54,394 nucleotides of DNA from contig NZ_JADMLB010000058.1 of the NCBI RefSeq assembly GCF_015482765.1, positions 1 to 54,394 on the forward strand, read 5' to 3'. The position numbers were made by a program, and so were the translations under genes. Source of the stretch: Halodesulfovibrio sp. GTDB taxonomy: Bacteria > Desulfobacterota > Desulfovibrionia > Desulfovibrionales > Desulfovibrionaceae. Below the pieces are notes generated by a model. The model did not search any database, was not told where the DNA came from, and saw only the letters and a list, made by a program, of their open reading frames with translations. Positions 42,299 to 52,513 of the stretch are shown piece by piece. Positions within the stretch are counted from its first letter, which is position 1, and each line of letters opens with the position of its first letter.

Positions 42299-43063
42299 TT
42301 ACCCCTTAACCTTTTCGTCTTCCAGATAGTTATCAAGCTGACGCAGTACCCATTCACGGCGGCTTACGTAGTAAACCTGAGTGTCGGCACCGAGACGCTC
42401 GAGCAATCTGTGAGCGTATTTGGAGCTAGCAAGTTTCGCTACTTCATGGTCTTCGTTGTTAAGGTCACCGAAGGTGATAGCACCGTTAGGACAAGCCTCG
42501 GTACAGGAAGTAACGTATTCGCCTTCAGCCAGATCCATAGGATCACGGCCTTCAACGATTGCTTTGTCTTTTGCAGCCATCCAACGGTGGTGACAGAAAG
42601 TACATTTCTCAACAACACCGCGCGGACGTACAGATACGTCTGGAGTAAGAGCTTTTTCAAGTCCGCCAGGCCATACCGGATCACGCCAGTTAAAGTAGCG
42701 TGCGTGGTAAGGGCAGGCAGCCATGCAGTAACGACAGCCGATGCAACGAGGAGTTACCTGGCTGACGATGCCGCCTTCTTCGTTTTTGTCAGTCGCGATA
42801 ACCGGACAAACAGAAACGCAAGGCGGGTGACCACACTGCTGACAAGGGCGAGGCAGGTAGGCTACGTCGTGTTCAGGGTAAGGTTTACCGTTGGACAGTT
42901 CGTAGACTGTGATCCAGTTCATTACTTTGATTTTATTGGAAGCATCGGCAATTGGTGCAAGGTTGTTTTCAGCCTGACATGCAACCATGCAGGCACCGCA
43001 ACCAGTACATTTGTCGAGGTCAATCGCCATGCCCCATTTGATAGTGAATTCTTTAGTTTCCAT
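42299..43063 (-). CDS. qrcC: QrcC, iron-sulfur subunit of menaquinone reductase
   Basis: A protein of 254 residues with four Fe-S motifs of the DMSO-reductase-type electron-transfer subunit: DKCTGCGACMVACQ, CQQCGHPPCVSVCP, CIGCRYCMAACP and CTFCHHR with the distal CTEACP. It carries electrons between the haem subunit QrcA and the quinone site. It lacks a signal peptide and is expected to be exported with QrcB. Confidence 0.94.
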   Translation of the reverse strand: METKEFTIKWGMAIDLDKCTGCGACMVACQAENNLAPIADASNKIKVMNWITVYELSNGKPYPEHDVAYLPRPCQQCGHPPCVSVCPVIATDKNEEGGIVSQVTPRCIGCRYCMAACPYHARYFNWRDPVWPGGLEKALTPDVSVRPRGVVEKCTFCHHRWMAAKDKAIVEGRDPMDLAEGEYVTSCTEACPNGAITFGDLNNEDHEVAKLASSKYAHRLLERLGADTQVYYVSRREWVLRQLDNYLEDEKVKG

Positions 43064-43075
43064 GACGCTCGTCCC

Positions 43076-45148
43076 TTATGCCTTGCTGACGTTTACACCA
43101 GCAACATTCCAGACAGATTGTCCGGTGCCGGCTTCATAACCAACAGTCAGCAGCTCCATGACGTTTTCGCCTTTGCCTTTGCTGAACTCATCAAATGCGG
43201 TGTGACCAAAGCCCATCAGCACTGCGATGGTGTTTGGCATAACGCCTTCAAAAATGTTCACACGGGCCTGGATGCTGCCACTGGAATTGCTGAGCTTGAT
43301 GCGCTGGTGTTTCACCACGCCAAGCTCACGCGCTGTTGCACCGTTCATAGCAACATACATTTCGTTCTTCTGGAGTTCCCAGCGGCGAATTGTCTTGTTG
43401 TTGTAAGGTGGAATAGCGGTGTTCGGGGTACCGATGTTCAGCTTCTGCACAGGGGCAATGCTCAGTTTTGCAGGCTTCGGTGCAGCAGCAAGTGCTTTAC
43501 CGATAACGTCTGCGGCAATGCGCAGATCAGACTGTTCTGCAACAGCATCACTAGTGAAGAATTCGCCTTCCATCAGGCTGTCCCAATCAGCACCTGCGGC
43601 TTCTGCCTTCGCTTGAAGAACTTCTTCAAAGGTTTCGAAACCGAGATCCATGTTGAGCTGACCAGCAACACCCAGCAGAACGTCAGCAGCAGGTTTGCCG
43701 TCAATTACGCAAGGCGCAACCGGACGGGCAAGACCATAGAATGCCTGATTGATGCCGTAAGGAGATTCCACGTCATCAAAGCGTTCAAGACCGAGTGGAG
43801 TAGGCAGAATAAGGTCACAGGCTTCAGCAGTTTCATCAAGGAAGCTGGTGAAAGCAACTTTAAACGGAACCTTATCCATAACTTTAGCCATAGCTGCAGG
43901 CTGAGGCAGACCGTATACAGGGTTTGCTTCATAGAAGACCATAGCACGCGGAGTTGCAACTTTACCGGCACTGATGCGGGAAAGGTACGCCACGAGGTCT
44001 TTATCAGCAATTTCAGCACGATCCATACCGGAAGCAATAACTTTCGGTGCCAAAGGAATAGCGGTTACGCCACCTTCGCGACCAAAGCCGCCAAGCAGCA
44101 TGTTCACGGCGGTACCTGCCAGAACTGTTGCAACGCCAGTGCCTTGACCGAATTCAGAACCGGTAAGAACAACAGGACGTTTAGCTTTGGAAAGCTCAGC
44201 TGTAATCGCTTTAAGTTTTGCAGGAGTTACACCGGCAAGAGCTGCAACCTTTTGCGGAGTGAACTGAGCGGCAAGCGCTTTAAACTCTGCAAAGTCTGGT
44301 GCGTCAATTGTAGCGCCGGCCTTGATAAGCAAGTTTGCAATGCCCATTGCAACAATTGCTTCAGTGCCGGATTTTGCAGGTAACCATTCGTCAGAACCTG
44401 CAGCAGTGTTGTTCTGCACAGGGCCTGCGTAAACGAATTTTACAGTTGGTTTCTCTGCAGCAGGGTGGGAATTCTTGTATGCAGCGCGGTTGCGGAGCAC
44501 AGTTCCCCATGACTCAAGGATGTTGGCGCCGATAGCAAAAACATAATCGCTGTTTTCAATATCGTAACCAAGCTGACCGTTGCCGTTCATGCTTGCAAAA
44601 GCACGGGCAGCCGGCTGAACTTCGGAAGGCATGACATAAAAGTCTTCGGAACCACTTTCTTTCGCCATACCGGAAAGAAGCTCGTTGATTGTACCGGTTT
44701 CGTCACCGGATACATATGCAACTTTGGAACCGGCTCTTCTCAGGTTCTCTTTGAGCATTTTCTCTGCTTCTTCCCATGAAATCGCAACAAAAGCGCCGTC
44801 ACCGGCATGCTTAAGAGGACGTTTCACACGGGAAGGAGAGTACATAAGCTGAACTTCTGCTGCAGCAAGCGCAGTGATGCCACCCATGGAAAGAGGGTGG
44901 TTGTCATCCGGAAGAACGCGCACAGGGCGTGGACCGACCAGACGAACTTTCATGCCCGCAGCGGAAGGACACAATTTACTGATGGTTGAAACGTAGGAGT
45001 TTTCACCGTCTACATTTCGTGGAATCCAGGGCCAGTTCTGTGTCCAAATACTCACGTCATCAAGGAGCTTCCAAGGAACGGGAGTAGCCAGAACACCAGT
45101 GGTGGCGCCTGCAACAAACTTAAGGAATCCTCGTCTATCTACTGCCAT
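43076..45148 (-). CDS. qrcB: QrcB, molybdopterin-oxidoreductase-like subunit
   Basis: A protein of 690 residues with a twin-arginine leader (DRRGFLKFVAGATTG). It has the fold of molybdopterin oxidoreductases, but QrcB of Desulfovibrio is known to carry no molybdenum cofactor, and the N-terminal cysteine cluster motif of the superfamily is not visible here, which agrees. Landmarks: GSDEWLPAKSGTEAIVAMGIANLL, YEANPVYGLPQPAAM. It is a structural and electron-transfer partner of QrcC, located on the periplasmic side. It lies 14 bp after qrcA. Confidence 0.94.
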   Translation of the reverse strand: MAVDRRGFLKFVAGATTGVLATPVPWKLLDDVSIWTQNWPWIPRNVDGENSYVSTISKLCPSAAGMKVRLVGPRPVRVLPDDNHPLSMGGITALAAAEVQLMYSPSRVKRPLKHAGDGAFVAISWEEAEKMLKENLRRAGSKVAYVSGDETGTINELLSGMAKESGSEDFYVMPSEVQPAARAFASMNGNGQLGYDIENSDYVFAIGANILESWGTVLRNRAAYKNSHPAAEKPTVKFVYAGPVQNNTAAGSDEWLPAKSGTEAIVAMGIANLLIKAGATIDAPDFAEFKALAAQFTPQKVAALAGVTPAKLKAITAELSKAKRPVVLTGSEFGQGTGVATVLAGTAVNMLLGGFGREGGVTAIPLAPKVIASGMDRAEIADKDLVAYLSRISAGKVATPRAMVFYEANPVYGLPQPAAMAKVMDKVPFKVAFTSFLDETAEACDLILPTPLGLERFDDVESPYGINQAFYGLARPVAPCVIDGKPAADVLLGVAGQLNMDLGFETFEEVLQAKAEAAGADWDSLMEGEFFTSDAVAEQSDLRIAADVIGKALAAAPKPAKLSIAPVQKLNIGTPNTAIPPYNNKTIRRWELQKNEMYVAMNGATARELGVVKHQRIKLSNSSGSIQARVNIFEGVMPNTIAVLMGFGHTAFDEFSKGKGENVMELLTVGYEAGTGQSVWNVAGVNVSKA

Positions 45149-45162
45149 TGGATACTCCCCTT

Positions 45163-45795
45163 TTACTTATGACAGACGAAGCATGCGTTGCTGGAACGGG
45201 TCACGCCATAGTGCTCAGGGTGAGCATGGCAGCGTTCACATTGCCACATCTTCATGGTCTGCTTGCTGTACTTGGTCAGCTTGTTTTCATAGTAAGTCGG
45301 GGCCTTGTCCATGTTTGCCACATCAATGTGACACTGGGAGCAGAGCTCGGTTTCTGAGAAGTCATGACATGCGTTACATGACTCAAGAGAGTGAGCTGCG
45401 TGACTGAAGAAAACGTTATCCGGCTGTGCTTGGTACACGCGCCATTTAACCTCTTTTCCGGTTTCCACGTACTCTTTAATAAAGCGCGCTTCTTCCGGAT
45501 CTTCCCCGAGTGGTTCGTCGCTGTGACATTCAGCACAGCTTTCAGTTGTCGGAAGGCCGGCAAAAGTGCCGTCTTCACGGAAATAATGGCACGCAGAACA
45601 TTCCATTTCTGCGTCTTGAATATGCACCTTATGGCTGAAATTAATAGGCTGTTCCTGTTCTGAGAAAAGCAGTCCAGGGAATGCCCACCAACCAAAGATG
45701 AGTGCCACTACCAGACCTACGAAGAACGGGGCCGCGCCGCCAAATTGGCGTGACGTACTGTTCCCGTCGGCAGGATGTAAAAGCCTCTCCTCCAT
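45163..45795 (-). CDS. qrcA: QrcA, multihaem cytochrome c subunit
   Basis: A protein of 210 residues: an N-terminal transmembrane anchor (FFVGLVVALIFGWWAFPGLLF) and a periplasmic part with six C-x2-C-H haem sites: CSACH, CAECH, CNACH, CSQCH, CERCH and CFVCH. It receives electrons from the periplasmic type I tetrahaem cytochrome c3 pool fed by hydrogenases and formate dehydrogenases. ATG at 45795 is chosen because GAAGGGTT lies just before it; ATG at 45810 would add five residues. Length and haem number fit QrcA. Confidence 0.94.
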   Translation of the reverse strand: MEERLLHPADGNSTSRQFGGAAPFFVGLVVALIFGWWAFPGLLFSEQEQPINFSHKVHIQDAEMECSACHYFREDGTFAGLPTTESCAECHSDEPLGEDPEEARFIKEYVETGKEVKWRVYQAQPDNVFFSHAAHSLESCNACHDFSETELCSQCHIDVANMDKAPTYYENKLTKYSKQTMKMWQCERCHAHPEHYGVTRSSNACFVCHK

Positions 45796-46299
45796 AACCC
45801 TTCGCCTCATAGCTGGTTTAAAATATTGAAAAAAAGCCCACATTACCACATCCATGTGTCTACTTCTTAGGGGCAGCTGCGTCAAGGTGAAATATTTCAC
45901 GAGCGGCAATTAACCCTTCTGAAACGTACACATTCAGCGGATGCGATGTATCCATTAACTGTGTTTCTAAAACATAAAAATAAAGTTTTTGATACAAAAA
46001 AAACCGCTGGAATCGTGCTGTTTGAAAGTCCAAACAGTTTATTATTTTCGGTAAATTCAGCATGTTATCTTTTAAAATAGAGTAAATTAGTAGTTTTTTG
46101 GCGCTTGTGCAAAAAATAGTAAAGCCAAACGCTTTTTCCCGTTTTGAGATAGCGGCGGGCTTGGGCTGGTTGTAGTTGGGGAGCTTGCAATATTTCAAAA
46201 AATTTATCTGCAAATGTTGTATAATTAGAAGATTTTTTTCTGAAGCTGTGGTACGCATAAGTGTGATTTCATGTATATGTGCAAGAACTGGGGGCGCAT
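45796..46299. other. divergent promoter region of qrcA and the hybrid kinase
   Basis: No gene is supported. TATAAT at 46220-46225 is a good -10 hexamer for the plus-strand kinase with no clear -35 partner. A 132-codon minus-strand frame here (45860-46258) lacks codon character and overlaps the promoter area, so I reject it. Confidence 0.5.
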
Positions 46300-47982
46300 A
46301 TGGATAAAGATATGAGTGACAATCGGTTGTTGTTACACGGTGTAACGGGGAAGCACTGTTGCATTACAGAGCCTGTTGATCTTTCCTCCGCAATAAACCG
46401 AATAGTTGAATTGGAAGCCTACGCAGCTCGGCTTGAGCTGGAGACGACAGCAGCAAAACGTGAGGCGTTGCTGCTGAAGGACGTGTTGCGGGCAATTCCA
46501 GCCGAAACAACGGTCTATCGTGCTGATGATAGCATTGCATTTTCTACTGACAATGTAGAGGAAAGTGCAGGACTGCCTGGTGAAACCGATGACATCGAAA
46601 CCCGTAGTAAACACCTACAAACAATGCATGGAGCTCTTGCTCAAGGGGAGTGCGCTATAGGCACAGAGCGGAATTTTGATTCAAATGCGTTGAGGTCGGT
46701 TCAGTATATTCCTCTTCATACAGAGCAAGGTGAGCCGCTGCTGGTTAAGTTTAGTAGTGAAATGGCGCATGCCTTCGAAATGGCACACGAACTCAAAGCT
46801 GCCAAGGATGCCGCAGAATCAGCTGACAAAGCAAAGAGTGAGTTTTTAACGACTATGAGTCACGAGATACGGACACCTATGAACGGGTTGCTTGGTATGC
46901 TCGATTTAGCGTTGGACACTGAACTTGATGCGGAGCAGCGTGAGTATCTGGAAGCCGTAGAAAATTCGGCGGAGTCTCTTCTTGTTTTGATTAATCAAAT
47001 TTTGGACTTTTCTAAGATTGAGGCAGGTGTCTTAGAAGTAGATAAGCAAGCCTTCAGGTTGCGTAAACGGCTTTCTGCTTTGCGGACAATGTTCTTCCAT
47101 CGGGCTGAGGAGCGTTGTTTGAAACTTATGTTCTCTGTGCCGGATGATGTTCCGGATGTTTTGGTTGGAGATTTTCCACGCATTCGGCAGGTGATCGTAA
47201 ACTTGCTTGATAATGCCTTGAAATTTACTGATGGTGGTACAGTTCAGCTTACTGTCGGGTTAGAAGAGATCGTCGAAGACACTGCGAGATTACGCTTTTC
47301 AGTTAAAGATAGCGGCATTGGAATTTTAAAAGAACATCAAGAAGCAATTTTTGAACGATTTGTTCAGTCAGATAGTTCTGTTTCTCGCCAATATCAGGGA
47401 GCAGGGCTCGGATTGGCCATTTGCCGGAAGCTTGTCGAATTGATGGGTGGTACACTTGAGGTAAGCAGTGCGCCGGGGGAAGGCGCTGAGTTCTTCTTCA
47501 CCCTGCCGTTCCAGCTAGGGAAATTAAATGAGAACGGCGTAGTCGCAACCAAAGAGACCGCACTTGCTCAACCGGAGCTGGGCAGTGAAAAAAAAGTACT
47601 GGTTGTCGACGATAACGCTGTGAATCTGAAGTACATGGAAATTTTTCTTAAGAAGCAAGGCTTCGAAGTAGAATTGGCGACAAATGGTATTGAAGCCATT
47701 GAAGCAGTGAAGGCTGAGTCATATGATGCCATTTTAATGGACATAGCGATGCCTCATATGGATGGTATAGAAGCAACACGTCAAATTAGGGAGTCTACAG
47801 ATTTTAAAGTTCGTCAGGACGTACCGGTGGTTGCAATGACCGCTCATGCACTAAAAGGTGATCGAGAAGCCTTTTTAGCTGCCGGAATGAGTGAGTATGT
47901 TGGAAAACCTATTAATCCTGATAACTTACTTAGGATTTTGTTCGGTTTGTTACAACAGCCAGATATAAGGGCGCAGCAGTAA
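46300..47982 (+). CDS. cytoplasmic hybrid histidine kinase
   Basis: A protein of 560 residues: N-terminal coiled coil (about 30-65), an unrecognised or PAS-like region to 165, HisKA with H188 ([14 protein letters not shown]), HATPase (N301 region [25 protein letters not shown]), and a C-terminal receiver with D481 ([13 protein letters not shown]). No membrane segment. It lacks an HPt, so a partner must take the phosphate. ATG at 46300 follows CTGGGGGCG; an in-frame GTG seven codons earlier is less likely. tRNA-Ser follows after about 95 bp. Confidence 0.9.
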   Translation: MDKDMSDNRLLLHGVTGKHCCITEPVDLSSAINRIVELEAYAARLELETTAAKREALLLKDVLRAIPAETTVYRADDSIAFSTDNVEESAGLPGETDDIETRSKHLQTMHGALAQGECAIGTERNFDSNALRSVQYIPLHTEQGEPLLVKFSSEMAHAFEMAHELKAAKDAAESADKAKSEFLTTMSHEIRTPMNGLLGMLDLALDTELDAEQREYLEAVENSAESLLVLINQILDFSKIEAGVLEVDKQAFRLRKRLSALRTMFFHRAEERCLKLMFSVPDDVPDVLVGDFPRIRQVIVNLLDNALKFTDGGTVQLTVGLEEIVEDTARLRFSVKDSGIGILKEHQEAIFERFVQSDSSVSRQYQGAGLGLAICRKLVELMGGTLEVSSAPGEGAEFFFTLPFQLGKLNENGVVATKETALAQPELGSEKKVLVVDDNAVNLKYMEIFLKKQGFEVELATNGIEAIEAVKAESYDAILMDIAMPHMDGIEATRQIRESTDFKVRQDVPVVAMTAHALKGDREAFLAAGMSEYVGKPINPDNLLRILFGLLQQPDIRAQQ

Positions 47983-48077
47983 ATTTAGAAAAAAATACAA
48001 AAAAATGCTTTTTGTGCTTGCGCTTTGAATTGGAATTCCCTATACAGACCACCTCTGCTTCGCAGAGAACACAACAC

Positions 48078-48169
48078 GGAGAGGTGGCAGAGCTCGGTTG
48101 AACGCGGCGGTCTTGAAAACCGTTGAAGGTTTGCGCCTTCCGGGGGTTCGAATCCCTCCCTCTCCGCCA
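48078..48169 (+). tRNA. tRNA-Ser (anticodon TGA)
   Basis: A 92-nt class II tRNA with CCA encoded. Acceptor GGAGAGG/CCTCTCC; anticodon-arm CGGT...ACCG around TTGAAA with anticodon TGA, reading UCA; long variable arm GAAGG...CCTTC; T loop GTTCGAAT. A terminator follows at 48178-48212. Confidence 0.96.
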
Positions 48170-48177
48170 TGAGAATT

Positions 48178-48212
48178 AAGCCCTTACAGTGAAAACTGTG
48201 AGGGCTTTTTTT
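48178..48212 (+). terminator. terminator of tRNA-Ser
   Basis: AAGCCCTTACAGT (48178-48190) pairs with ACTGTGAGGGCTT (48195-48207) around GAAA (tetraloop type), then T7. Confidence 0.9.
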
Positions 48213-48589
48213 GTGCCCAACGATTGAGGTTAACGAGTTTGTCCAACCTTTGTTCGCGTTCCTAAATTGGAACCTACCGAAGCAAGTTGCTGGAAAGATA
48301 TGTTTCACTTGAAGCAGCCTGCACAGGAGAAGATGAAGATCCTGTTGTGTTTAACTACGCACAATCAGAAAAAAACGTGTTGCAACCGACCTCCCTTACA
48401 TGCAAAGGGAAAGAATATTTCTTAGCATATTAAAATGTTGGAACTCTTTTGGCTATTGCTGATGGAGCGGGGCAGGTCGTGCACATGGAAGAGACAGATA
48501 GTTTTGGGGAAAGATTGTCGAACCATATTATAGCGAGCTTTCTGAGTTAGCTAGCGATAGGCATGAAGGAAAAGAGTTGTAGAGAGCAA
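48213..48589. other. region without a recognised gene
   Basis: No open frame with a ribosome site or family likeness. AT-rich parts near 48420-48440 and several short inverted repeats are present. It leads into a possible membrane gene at 48590. Confidence 0.4.
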
Positions 48590-48935
48590 ATGAAAAAATA
48601 TTTTTGGTCAGCCGTAGTCATTAATTGCCTTTTTGAAGTTGGAGTAAATTTCGTAGGTCTGGTGTCCTCGACAGGGAGACTATACCAACTTATTTTTTGG
48701 AATGACCTTTGCCGTAAACCCTTTTGGCTGGTTGCTGGCAGGCATTAAATGGCCTGGAAGCATGTATGATGTGTTGCTTACGCATACAGTTATTATTGGG
48801 CTTAGTGCTGCGTGTATATGCGTTGCAGGCTTTTTGCGAGAACGATCTGAGAAAATTTTTCACATATCGGGAACACTTATGTTGTCGGTATATGTACTGC
48901 TGGGGCTCTTTAGCTTTGTTATAAGTGTATTGTGA
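48590..48935 (+). pseudogene. small membrane protein interrupted by a T-run frameshift
   Basis: From ATG 48590 the frame reads MKKYFWSAVVINCLFEVG...RLYQLIF, then would leave frame; one base fewer in the T6 run at 48693-48698 joins it to GMTFAVNPFGWLLAGIKW through ...LLGLFSFVISVL, ending at 48935. The joined product has about 114 residues with three or four hydrophobic segments. A ribosome site GAGAG is near the start. No family is recognised. The break may be real decay or a homopolymer error. Confidence 0.5.
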
Positions 48936-49000
48936 GCGCAATTTGGTATCTGTATACACAAACGGTGTTATCATAACCTAATGCTGTATTAACCTAAAGT

Positions 49001-49045
49001 GTCCCGCTGACCCTCTTTCCAGTAGACGGGACAGCGGGACTCTTT
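49001..49045 (+). terminator. hairpin after the small membrane gene
   Basis: GTCCCGCTG (49001-49009) and CAGCGGGAC (49032-49040) pair perfectly over 9 bp around a 22-base loop, followed by TCTTTCAT. A sequence of the same style occurs at 54250-54295. Confidence 0.6.
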
Positions 49046-49428
49046 CATATTTTTGTTCTTTTAATGTAGACGCGATTCGTAGTTATCCATTTTTTTGTAA
49101 TTTTGTTGAGTAAGAACCTGTTTGTCGCTTTCCAGCAACGTTGTCCACATGAATAACAAGTCGTTCGCATTAGTTTGATCTTTTCAAGCAGGTTTGTACT
49201 TCTATCGGGTATTTTATTAAATATACGTATGAGTTGTTGAGGGTAAATAGTAAAGAGAGGATGGTATTGCCTTTGGCACGGTGTGGTGCTTCTGATAACC
49301 CTTATTATGAATATAGCAGAGGTATTTCTGGATCGGGGTATTGGTGAAGACCTTGAAGCTCGATCAGAATGGTTGGATTGTTTTTGGGAGATGATAGCCT
49401 CAAAAAAAATATGGGCACGGAGGTGAGA

Positions 49429-49992
49429 GTGGAAGTTACTATGAGCGATGTAGAATTTTTGTTGGGCTGGGTTCAGTTGGTTCCTGGAGGAGTGTTTCTC
49501 TTTGTTGTCTTATTGTCGCTCTTTTTTTCCGTAAAAGGACGGGCATTTTATAGGGAGTGCTCTCATTTTTCATTATGTGCAGCAGGATGGGATAAAAGCG
49601 GAACAGTTGAGTATGCAAGGGGATATTTTCGGTGGGTCGTAGGGATACTGTTTTTCCTTATGTATTTGGAAATCTTTTTTTTCGATTATACTATAATATT
49701 GAATAATCCCTCACTGGATACTTGGGTGTTTTTAGTCCCACTTTTTACTGGAGCCGCGATTTTTTTTGTAGTGTATCTTACTGCCTTTTATAGCTGTGTG
49801 GCTGTTGGGGATGACAAGATTTGGATTGTTCCCGTTCGAATAGATGATGGAATCGCAGTAGATAAAGAGTCGTTTGATGAGCTTGTTATACAGGATTTTT
49901 TGATCATGAGTCTGGTTTATTCACCTCGTTGGGGAGGTAAGCGTTTTGTTCTTGTTAGTAAAAGATCAATTCTCGAGATGATAGATGAATAG
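49429..49992 (+). CDS. three-TM membrane protein of unknown family
   Basis: A protein of 187 residues with three hydrophobic segments (near residues 12-36, 70-95 and 107-135) and a soluble C-terminal part of about 45 residues (WIVPVRIDDGIAVDKESFDELVIQDFLIMSLVYSPRWGGKRFVLVSK). GTG at 49429 is chosen because GGAGGTGAGA lies directly before it; an ATG four codons on is the alternative. I do not recognise it. Confidence 0.6.
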   Translation: MEVTMSDVEFLLGWVQLVPGGVFLFVVLLSLFFSVKGRAFYRECSHFSLCAAGWDKSGTVEYARGYFRWVVGILFFLMYLEIFFFDYTIILNNPSLDTWVFLVPLFTGAAIFFVVYLTAFYSCVAVGDDKIWIVPVRIDDGIAVDKESFDELVIQDFLIMSLVYSPRWGGKRFVLVSKRSILEMIDE

Positions 49993-50127
49993 AAATGTAA
50001 CGAACGCTTCTGATCAATAAGATGCTGGTAGAGCAGAGGATGAGTGGTCGCTCAAAAAGGGTACTCATAGAGTGCATGGGAATGAAATTTTTTTAAAGTA
50101 ATAGCCGTATTACTAAACTTGAAACAA

Positions 50128-50168
50128 AAATACGTCCGGTAGCTATCTTAAGCAACCGGACGTATTTG
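50128..50168. terminator. terminator of the symporter gene
   Basis: AAATACGTCCGGT (50128-50140) and ACCGGACGTATTT (50155-50167) pair over 13 bp; T-rich on the minus strand after the stem. It faces the 49429-49992 gene from the other side, so it may serve both. Confidence 0.88.
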
Positions 50169-50247
50169 TTTTAAGTCTGGTGTGTTCCTAATAGTTAAGG
50201 AAGAAGCACCAAAAAACTGCTAAGTACAAATACCATCACACGTAATA

Positions 50248-51633
50248 CTAACGGGCTGGTTGTGTTGCAGCAGCATCTTTTGCAGGTTCACGAGTCTTAT
50301 CTGCAAAGTAGTTTTTGGTTTCTTGAACAATAACAGGAGATAACAGGAGCAGGCCAACGAGGTTTGGAAATGCCATCAAACCGTTAAACAAGTCACAAAG
50401 CAGCCACAGGAAGTTCAATTCCATTACTGCCCCAACACCGATGCAGGCAATGTATACCAAGCGGTATGGAAGAACAGCACGTTCGCCAAACAAGAACTCA
50501 ATGGATTTTTCACCATAGTAACACCAGCCGAGAATGGTGGAGTATGCAAAGAGTGCCAGTCCAATGGAGACAATGTAATCGCCACCAGTCAGCAAGGACT
50601 TAAAGGACATAGCGGTCATACCTGCTCCGGTCGCACCGCTGGACCATCCGCCTGCAATAATGATTACCAATCCGTTAAGCGTACAGACGACCAAAGTATC
50701 AATGAAAGTCTGTGTCATGGAAACTAACGCCTGACTAACAGGGTGGTTTGTTTGTGCAGCAGCAGCAGCGATAGGAGAGCTGCCAAGGCCGGATTCGTTG
50801 GAGAAAACACCACGAGCTACACCCATACGCACGGCAAGCATCACACTGGCACCGGCAAAGCCGCCGGTTGCAGCCGTAGGGTTGAATGCTTTCTCAAATA
50901 CCAGTGCAAACGCACCAGGTACCTGATCCAGATTCATGAGCACGATGAGCAGTGCACCGGCAATGTAAAATACAATCATAATAGGAACGAGTACGCCGGT
51001 AACTCGACCGATGCTTTTGATGCCACCAATAAGCACTAATGCACAGCTGATAAGCAGAATAGCACCTGTAATCCATTCAGGTACACCAAAAGAGGTTTGC
51101 AGAACATCGGCAACAGAGTTGGATTGAACCATACTACCGGTTCCCAGAGCGGCAATGGAAGCAAAAACGGCGAATGAAGCCCCGAGCCACCATTTATTCA
51201 GGCCTTTGCTGATGTAGTACATAGGGCCACCGTTCATTTCGCCGTTGGCATCCACTACACGGTATTTAACAGCCAGTACTGCTTCGCCATATTTTGTAGC
51301 CATCCCCAGCAAGCCGGATACCCACATCCAGAACATCGCACCGGGGCCGCCAATAGCCAGAGCAGTAGCAACACCGGCAACGTTACCGGTTCCAACAGTG
51401 GCGGAAAGAGCAGTCATGAGAGCCTGAAAGTTACTGATATCACCTTCTGCTCCCTTTTCTTCACGCTTTACCAACGCTAACCATAGAGAATGAATAAGCT
51501 TGGTAAACTGAATACCTCGTAAGCTGAACGTAAGGAATAACCCTGTGCCAATAAGCATGACAAGCATGGGTGCACCCCAAACGAAACCACTGAGGTCACT
51601 AATAAACATCTGCAACTGAGAAAAAAAATCCAT
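50248..51633 (-). CDS. sodium:alanine/glycine symporter (AGCS family)
   Basis: A protein of 461 residues with about eleven hydrophobic segments and family signatures: [30 protein letters not shown] near the start and [22 protein letters not shown] in the middle. It imports alanine or glycine with sodium (or protons), fitting a marine organism. Single-gene unit; upstream on the same strand lies a terminator-like leader hairpin at 51758-51793. Confidence 0.93.
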   Translation of the reverse strand: MDFFSQLQMFISDLSGFVWGAPMLVMLIGTGLFLTFSLRGIQFTKLIHSLWLALVKREEKGAEGDISNFQALMTALSATVGTGNVAGVATALAIGGPGAMFWMWVSGLLGMATKYGEAVLAVKYRVVDANGEMNGGPMYYISKGLNKWWLGASFAVFASIAALGTGSMVQSNSVADVLQTSFGVPEWITGAILLISCALVLIGGIKSIGRVTGVLVPIMIVFYIAGALLIVLMNLDQVPGAFALVFEKAFNPTAATGGFAGASVMLAVRMGVARGVFSNESGLGSSPIAAAAAQTNHPVSQALVSMTQTFIDTLVVCTLNGLVIIIAGGWSSGATGAGMTAMSFKSLLTGGDYIVSIGLALFAYSTILGWCYYGEKSIEFLFGERAVLPYRLVYIACIGVGAVMELNFLWLLCDLFNGLMAFPNLVGLLLLSPVIVQETKNYFADKTREPAKDAAATQPAR

Positions 51634-51757
51634 AACAATCCTACTTTGTATAAAAAGAATGACAACAGATAGCCAACGGCCTTCTGCACAAAAGATAATA
51701 GGAGTTCAGCGCCACCTAAAATCAATGTAGGCACACTTAATAATGTAAATAACACGC

Positions 51758-51793
51758 TAAAAAAATAAAAAAAAAGAGGTTGAACAAACAACC
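51758..51793 (-). terminator. leader hairpin upstream of the symporter gene
   Basis: On the minus strand GGTTG, a 6-base loop, CAACC, then TCTTTTTTTTTATTTTTTT. The stem is short, but the U-run is unusually long. It lies about 125 bp before the symporter start and could attenuate it or end an upstream short RNA. Confidence 0.5.
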
Positions 51794-52513
51794 ATCACTA
51801 AACTGATTAGCAGTACAACCCCTTTAATTCTGCAATCACAAAGAATAGCAACATAGGCCGTTAAGAAATGAGCACAAAAAAAAGATGTAAATGAGCACAC
51901 AATCTGTTTTTAGAAATGAAACCTGTTGATATGATTATACAATAGAATTTTGAGATGGAATCTTTTTGGACTAAAATACTCTGAAATAAGGCTTTAACAT
52001 AGGCAGTACAAGCCTGTACGAGCATCTTTAGCTTTAGAATTGGCATGAATAAAAATCGAATTTCACAGATTTGTAGTAAAAATTTTGATGTGATCATTCA
52101 ATCAATCTTGTTCAATCACTTTTGGCGAGAATGAGGGGCATTACCCAAAATTACTTCGAATGAAGTGATCGGTTGTTGGGGGAATTCCTGTTTTCGCAAA
52201 CAATGCTGTAAGACGTTTGGGGGCGACAGGCTTGAATGACTCAACGAGGCTTTAGCGTTACGAGGTGATAATAAGCTCTTTCAGTGAAGGCTGTGAGAGC
52301 TTTTTTATTATTTAAAGTAGTATGTTGTGCCTTTTCTACGTGCTGTTTGGTGACTTGAAATTTGAAAAGTAGTTTCTTAGTAAGGTAAAGACCTACCTCT
52401 GCCTTTTTCGACATGTTTTTACCATGCCGTATGCATATTTCACCCTTTTCTTTGCATAATCCTCTCAAGACGTTTTTTGTGGGGAAGAATATGGTAGGGT
52501 CTAACAGACAAAG
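51794..52513. other. 720-bp stretch without a gene
   Basis: AT-rich, with no supported open frame. A plus-strand terminator-like hairpin at 52273-52306 (AAGCTCT/AGAGCTT then T6) resembles the tRNA-Ser terminator in layout but follows no gene I can identify. The AraC gene promoter should lie in the last 150 bp. Confidence 0.45.

Noticed and set aside
42410-44383. A 657-codon plus-strand open frame across qrcC and qrcB
   Set aside because: It is exactly antisense to two well-identified genes, has no ribosome site, and its protein is a low-complexity shadow without domains.
45860-46258. A 132-codon minus-strand frame upstream of qrcA
   Set aside because: AT-driven frame in a promoter region, no ribosome site, and it overlaps the preferred qrcA leader only by chance.
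49273-49292. TTGGCACG followed by TGCT, a possible second sigma-54 promoter
   Set aside because: GG and GC are 11 bases apart, not 10, which normally abolishes function; no activator site is nearby.
52218-52250. GGGGGCGACAGGCTT, resembling a tmRNA 5' end
   Set aside because: Only about ten bases agree; no tag reading frame and no tRNA-like 3' end follow.
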